Assembly (NCBI RefSeq): GCF_014284335.1
Contig: NZ_JACOGF010000002.1
Coordinates: forward strand, 576,659 to 640,658
DNA from: Undibacterium hunanense
Lineage (GTDB): Bacteria; Pseudomonadota; Gammaproteobacteria; Burkholderiales; Burkholderiaceae_D
Length of the DNA: 64,000 nt
Reading direction: 5' to 3'
Part shown: positions 60,390 through 64,000 of the stretch, one piece after another
Numbering within the stretch: the first letter of the stretch is position 1
Layout: the number at the start of each line of letters is the position of its first letter
The notes under the pieces: generated by a model
Seen by the model: the letters and a program-made list of their open reading frames with translations, nothing else
Told to the model about the DNA's origin: nothing
Database searches by the model: none
Program-made: the position numbers and the translations under genes

Positions 60390-63083
60390 ATGAAAGATGT
60401 AAAGAAAAATCACAGACCAGTATTTGTTTTGTCATCCATCGCCATGGCGGTGTTGACAGTGGTCAGCCAGGCACATGCTGAAGATGTACAAAGGGTGGAA
60501 GTAACAGGTTCATCCATCAAGCGCCTGGCATCAGAAGCATCCCTGCCGGTCACTATGGTGACGGGTGAAGAATTAGAAAAACGTGGCATGACCACACTGG
60601 CAGACTTAATGATGTCTCTGCCAGAATCGAGCTCACTGGCGCCTTCCAATGCCGGTTCCGGTACCAATATCAATTTGCGCGGTCTGGGTGTCAATCGTAC
60701 GCTGGTACTGTTGAACGGTCGTCGTCTGGCCAATGAAGCGATTGCTGATGGTTACGCCAATCTGGACGTGATCCCTATGAGTGCGATCGCCAGGGTAGAG
60801 ATCCTGCGTGACGGTGCATCTTCCATTTATGGTTCCGATGCGATTGGTGGCGTGGTCAACTTCATCACCAAACGTACTGTTGTTGGCAATTCTGTTTCTG
60901 CGCAATATGTCAAACCGCAACAAAGTGGTGGCGGTGATGAACAACGCCTGAGTGCCACTGTTGGTGTCGGTGATCTGCAAAAAGACGGCTGGAATCTGTA
61001 CGCAACAGTGGATGCGCATCGCCGCAGCCGCTTGCTGGCTTCTGACCGCGCCGATCTCAGCACGACAGAAATCCTGACCAGCATAGGCCGTGCGCCTACA
61101 CTGGGTAGCGGTGGCTATGCCATGCCTGCCAACTTCACGACAGCGACCAACAAAACTGCTGCCAATCCTTACTATGCAAGTGGTTGCCAGGGTCCTTACA
61201 CTATTCAGGGCGCAAAAAACACCTGTATCCTGAATGCTGCCTATTATGGTACAGCGCTGTATGGTAATGAACAGGTTACTTTCTATGCCAAGGGCACCAA
61301 GAAATTCACTGATGACCATATCCTGACGGTGGATTACATGCGTGGCCAGGAATACATTCTGGGCACAAAAAATCCAACCACCAGCCTGGCAGCCAACGGC
61401 GTTAGCGCCTTGTTGCCTTCCACCAGCAAATGGTACCCAGGCGGTAGTGGCGGCGTACCTGCTGTCGCCGGCCTGAAAGGTGAGCCACTGACAGTGACAT
61501 GGAGTGTCGCCGATCTGGCAGAAGCCGTGACCAAAGACGTACAGGTCAATCAGCGCGTCAGCGTGAATGACGAAGGCCGTATCGGCAACTGGGACTACAA
61601 ACTCGGTTTCGTCTATGGCAATAGCCAACGTGACAATTACTATGAATCCGGCTATGTGAATGGTCCTGGCCTGCTGACTGGTCTCGCCAATGGCACGCTG
61701 AACCCTTTCGGTTTGCAGGATGCTGCCGGTAAAGCTTACCTGAAGAGCATTTCGGTTGACGGCGCATTGAATCGTCATTCCATCAGTACCTATACAGGTG
61801 TGGATCTGACAGCGTCTACTGAATTGATGACACTGGCTGGTGGTCCTTTGACACTGGCTCTGGGCACTGATTTCCATCGTGATACCACAGAAGATACCAA
61901 GACTGACATCACTTCTCTGGTTACTTATGCAGCTTCCGGCCCTTCCCATGGTCAGGGCGCACGTAATGTAGCGGCGGCATATGCAGAGATGGAAATCCCA
62001 GTCACCAAAGAATTGAACTTCAACCTTGCGGTACGTGACGATCATTTCAGTGATTTCGGCAACACCATCAATCCTAAGGCCAGCTTCCGCTATCAGCCTA
62101 TGAAGAACCTGATGTTCCGTGGTTCTGCCAATACCGGTTTCCGTGCTCCGACACTGTTTGACCGTTATGGTTATCGCGTAGCAGGTGCGAATACCACGAC
62201 AGCAGCAAAATGGGATGATCCGGTGCAATGTCCTGGCGGCACTCCTGGTGTAGCTGGTACAGGCAAGGCCTTGCCTGGTCTGGTAGCATCCGCTGTTTGT
62301 AATGTTGCCCTGCCACGTCAGACTGGTAGTAACGCTGATCTGATCCCGGAAAAATCCCGTGGTTTCACTCTGGGTGTCGTGACAGAACCAGTACAGAACC
62401 TGACTGTGTCTGCCGATTACTGGCATATCGAAATGAAGGACATGCTGGCTAACTTGCCAGAACAAGTGTACTTCCTGAACCCAACCAAATATGCTGATCT
62501 GTTTGTGCGTAATCCAGATGGTTCCCTGGCTTACATCAAAAACATCACCATGAATCTGGGCGGCCAAAAAGCTTCCGGTATCGATCTTGGCCTGGCGTAT
62601 TCGATTCCTAAAACTGCAGTCGGTAACTTCAAGTTTGAACTGAATGGTACTTACCTGACACAGTTTGATAACCAACTGGAAAAAGACAGTGCGTATATTT
62701 CCAATATTGGTCGTTTCGGCGTAGCCAGCAATGGTACAACCAGCAGCTTGCCTATCATTACTTTCCGCTGGAAACACACGCTGACCATGTCCTGGAGCCA
62801 AGGTAACTGGACTTCACAACTGACTCAGAACTACAACACTGGTTACCATGATCAAAACCTGGTTGCAGCTGAATATTTCCGTGATATCGAGCCGTACCAG
62901 GTATGGAACTGGACAGCAAGCTACCGTGGTTTCAAAAATCTGACATTGTCAGCTGGTATCACCAATCTGGCCAATGCAAGACCACCGATCACTAACCACA
63001 GCGGTTACACCTATGGTTACCTGAGCAGTGCTGCTAGCCCAATAGGTCGCGCGTTCAATGCACGCATGACTTATAACTTCTAA
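60390..63083 (+). CDS. TonB-dependent receptor
   Basis: 897 residues, start after CCGGAGGAGAC. Signal peptide about 1-30 (FVLSSIAMAVLTVVSQAHA). Plug landmarks are VQRVEVTGSSIKRLASEASLP, LPESSSLAPSNAGSGTNINLRGLG, LVLLNGRRLANEAI, IPMSAIARVEILRDGASSIYG and SDAIGGVVNFITKR. The barrel ends AFNARMTYNF with terminal Phe. A Cys pair in ASGCQGPYTIQGAKNTC and another near 627 and 642 may form loop disulfides. Placed between the uronate regulator and a rhamnogalacturonan acetylesterase-like gene, it probably imports pectic oligosaccharides. Confidence 0.92.
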   Translation: MKDVKKNHRPVFVLSSIAMAVLTVVSQAHAEDVQRVEVTGSSIKRLASEASLPVTMVTGEELEKRGMTTLADLMMSLPESSSLAPSNAGSGTNINLRGLGVNRTLVLLNGRRLANEAIADGYANLDVIPMSAIARVEILRDGASSIYGSDAIGGVVNFITKRTVVGNSVSAQYVKPQQSGGGDEQRLSATVGVGDLQKDGWNLYATVDAHRRSRLLASDRADLSTTEILTSIGRAPTLGSGGYAMPANFTTATNKTAANPYYASGCQGPYTIQGAKNTCILNAAYYGTALYGNEQVTFYAKGTKKFTDDHILTVDYMRGQEYILGTKNPTTSLAANGVSALLPSTSKWYPGGSGGVPAVAGLKGEPLTVTWSVADLAEAVTKDVQVNQRVSVNDEGRIGNWDYKLGFVYGNSQRDNYYESGYVNGPGLLTGLANGTLNPFGLQDAAGKAYLKSISVDGALNRHSISTYTGVDLTASTELMTLAGGPLTLALGTDFHRDTTEDTKTDITSLVTYAASGPSHGQGARNVAAAYAEMEIPVTKELNFNLAVRDDHFSDFGNTINPKASFRYQPMKNLMFRGSANTGFRAPTLFDRYGYRVAGANTTTAAKWDDPVQCPGGTPGVAGTGKALPGLVASAVCNVALPRQTGSNADLIPEKSRGFTLGVVTEPVQNLTVSADYWHIEMKDMLANLPEQVYFLNPTKYADLFVRNPDGSLAYIKNITMNLGGQKASGIDLGLAYSIPKTAVGNFKFELNGTYLTQFDNQLEKDSAYISNIGRFGVASNGTTSSLPIITFRWKHTLTMSWSQGNWTSQLTQNYNTGYHDQNLVAAEYFRDIEPYQVWNWTASYRGFKNLTLSAGITNLANARPPITNHSGYTYGYLSSAASPIGRAFNARMTYNF

Positions 63084-63093
63084 AAAAGAGTTC

Positions 63094-63117
63094 CCCCCCA
63101 CGCTAGCGCGTGGGGGG
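63094..63117. terminator. GC-rich hairpin after the TonB receptor
   Basis: Ten-base stem (63094-63103 with 63108-63117) with loop TAGC. It begins 10 bases after the receptor stop. The plus strand has no T-run; on the minus strand it is followed by CTCTTTTTTA, so as an intrinsic terminator it points leftward. In the plus direction it may stabilise the mRNA end. Confidence 0.6.
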
Positions 63118-63412
63118 TGTGGAGCGATAATGCGAAACACCCTTTTGAACAGCGCGTTCTGTCTGACACAGATACAGCGCAGTCAGTTTTTACCAGCAGT
63201 AGCTACGACCATAGTCGTGCCCTTGAGTAGTCCAGTGAGCCGCAAATTCTATACTTGCCCATGCTCATGCCCATGTTGCATCCAGCAGTTTTCCCAGCCT
63301 TTGCGATCCCGCAAGCAAGAATTCCAGAAATTCCCATTGATTAAAAAAGCATCGTGCGGCCCTGTGCCCACCGCGACCAGACACGACTTGCTCCACTGAT
63401 CCGATACGGATG
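63118..63412 (+). other. untranslated stretch before the SGNH hydrolase
   Basis: About 300 bases between the receptor hairpin and the terminator-like hairpin at 63413. No convincing gene; an 89-codon frame (63130-63399) lacks a ribosome site and any family pattern. Could be a regulatory leader. Confidence 0.4.
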
Positions 63413-63442
63413 ACAGGGGATGCTTGCAGCCCCTGTTTTTTT
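63413..63442 (+). terminator. intrinsic terminator just upstream of the SGNH hydrolase start
   Basis: Stem ACAGGGG / CCCCTGT (63413-63419 with 63430-63436), loop ATGCTTGCAG in which TGC and GCA can pair, and a run of seven T. It ends only 24 bases before the next start codon. Confidence 0.85.
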
Positions 63443-63466
63443 GAATTTACCGACATAGAGAATGAC

Positions 63467-64000
63467 ATGAAACTGTTTTCCCGTTCCTTCATATTGACTG
63501 CGATCAGTGCCCTGGTTTTTGGCGCATACAGTACTGCCGCCAGCGCAGATAGCGCCAGCACCGACAAACCGGTGCGTATGATCCTGGTTGGCGATTCCAC
63601 CATGGCACCGAATAGCGGCTACGGCGACGCTTTTTGCAAACGCTTCAAACCGGAAGTGACCTGTCTGAACCTTGCCAAAGGCGGACGCAGTTCCAGCAGT
63701 TACCGCGCAGAAGGATCATGGGACATCGTGCAGAATTTATTGAAGAACCGTGAACAGTTTAGCCAGACTTACGTGCTGATACAGTTTGGGCATAACGACC
63801 AGCCGGGCAAGCCTGGTCGCTCTACCGATCTGGCGACAGAGTTCCCGGTCAATATCGCTCGTTATGTGGATGATTTACAGGCAGCCGGTGCACAAGCCGT
63901 ACTGGTGACACCACTGACACGCCGCACTTTCAAAGGCAGCCAATTACAAAACGACCTCAGGCCATGGGCAGAAGCCAGCATGACCGTTGCCGCCAACAAA
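63467..64000 (+). CDS. SGNH/GDSL hydrolase, rhamnogalacturonan acetylesterase-like (3' end outside window)
   Basis: 178 residues seen, open to the window edge. Start at 63467 is in frame with a signal peptide (FILTAISALVFGAYSTAASA). The blocks of the SGNH family are present: nucleophile Ser in ILVGDSTMAPN, Gly in NLAKGGRSSSSYRAEG and Asn in IQFGHNDQPGKPG; the final Asp-His block would lie beyond the window. The GDSTM and GGRSS forms are those of CE12 rhamnogalacturonan acetylesterases. It would remove acetyl groups from rhamnogalacturonan so that the PL4 lyase can cut. Same strand as the TonB receptor, with a terminator-like hairpin in between. Confidence 0.87.
   Translation, partial: MKLFSRSFILTAISALVFGAYSTAASADSASTDKPVRMILVGDSTMAPNSGYGDAFCKRFKPEVTCLNLAKGGRSSSSYRAEGSWDIVQNLLKNREQFSQTYVLIQFGHNDQPGKPGRSTDLATEFPVNIARYVDDLQAAGAQAVLVTPLTRRTFKGSQLQNDLRPWAEASMTVAANK

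Noticed and set aside
60633-62801. 722-codon open frame on the minus strand
   Set aside because: Fully antisense to a clear TonB receptor; product is Cys/His/Arg-rich without family pattern, an artefact of codon bias.
63130-63399. 89-codon frame between TonB receptor and SGNH hydrolase
   Set aside because: Composition and start context do not look coding; region more likely leader RNA.

Overview
The window looks like chromosome from a heterotrophic betaproteobacterium of the Burkholderiales, most likely Oxalobacteraceae (Undibacterium or Janthinobacterium-like). This is an inference from protein style, moderate GC, four large TonB-dependent receptors and a NrtR-controlled NAD salvage cluster; there is no rRNA or tRNA here to confirm it. 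No phage, CRISPR array or complete insertion sequence was seen.

Region 1 (1-11.6 kb) holds the tail of an MFS transporter, an ABC ATPase, a secreted cupin protein, a TonB receptor, an aldo/keto reductase with its MerR-type regulator, and two proteins that look like cargo of an extracellular contractile injection system (eCIS). One of these has a nuclease-like motif and the other an eCIS-core (DUF4157) domain; both start with the same leader. The structural eCIS genes are not here.

Region 2 (11.4-19 kb) looks like an organosulfur scavenging cluster: SsuA-type binding protein, LacI regulator with a palindromic operator, TonB receptor and FMN-dependent monooxygenase, followed by a secreted alpha/beta hydrolase. 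A deacetylase relic lies at its edge.

Region 3 (19-31.8 kb) is a pectin or rhamnogalacturonan locus: BNR-type propeller protein, GH2 glycosidase, PL4 lyase lipoprotein, a 1283-residue TonB receptor and a Sel1-repeat protein. It is matched at the other end of the window (56.5-64 kb) by uronate dehydrogenase, galactarate dehydratase, a GntR/FadR regulator with several operators, another TonB receptor and a rhamnogalacturonan acetylesterase-like SGNH hydrolase. Together these could cut, import and oxidise pectic sugars.

Region 4 (32-42.8 kb) is sulfur-centred. It contains O-acetylhomoserine sulfhydrylase, an orphan sensor kinase, and the most interesting system in the window: an operon of rhodanese, serine acetyltransferase, family 2A encapsulin shell and a cysteine desulfurase with a long disordered N-terminal cargo domain, closed by a strong terminator. 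An orphan CcmH and a sulfatase follow.

Region 5 (43-48.6 kb) contains hydrolases, TetR and LysR regulators, a 272-bp element built of nested inverted repeats, an HCCA isomerase-like protein and a CmcJ/NvfI-like protein.

Region 6 (48.8-56.5 kb) is NAD metabolism. NrtR faces an unusual operon of RNA 2'-phosphotransferase, a dual-specificity phosphatase and a frameshifted NADAR protein, and leads into pncA-like, pncB, nadE and nadM. Two matching palindromes mark the NrtR operators.
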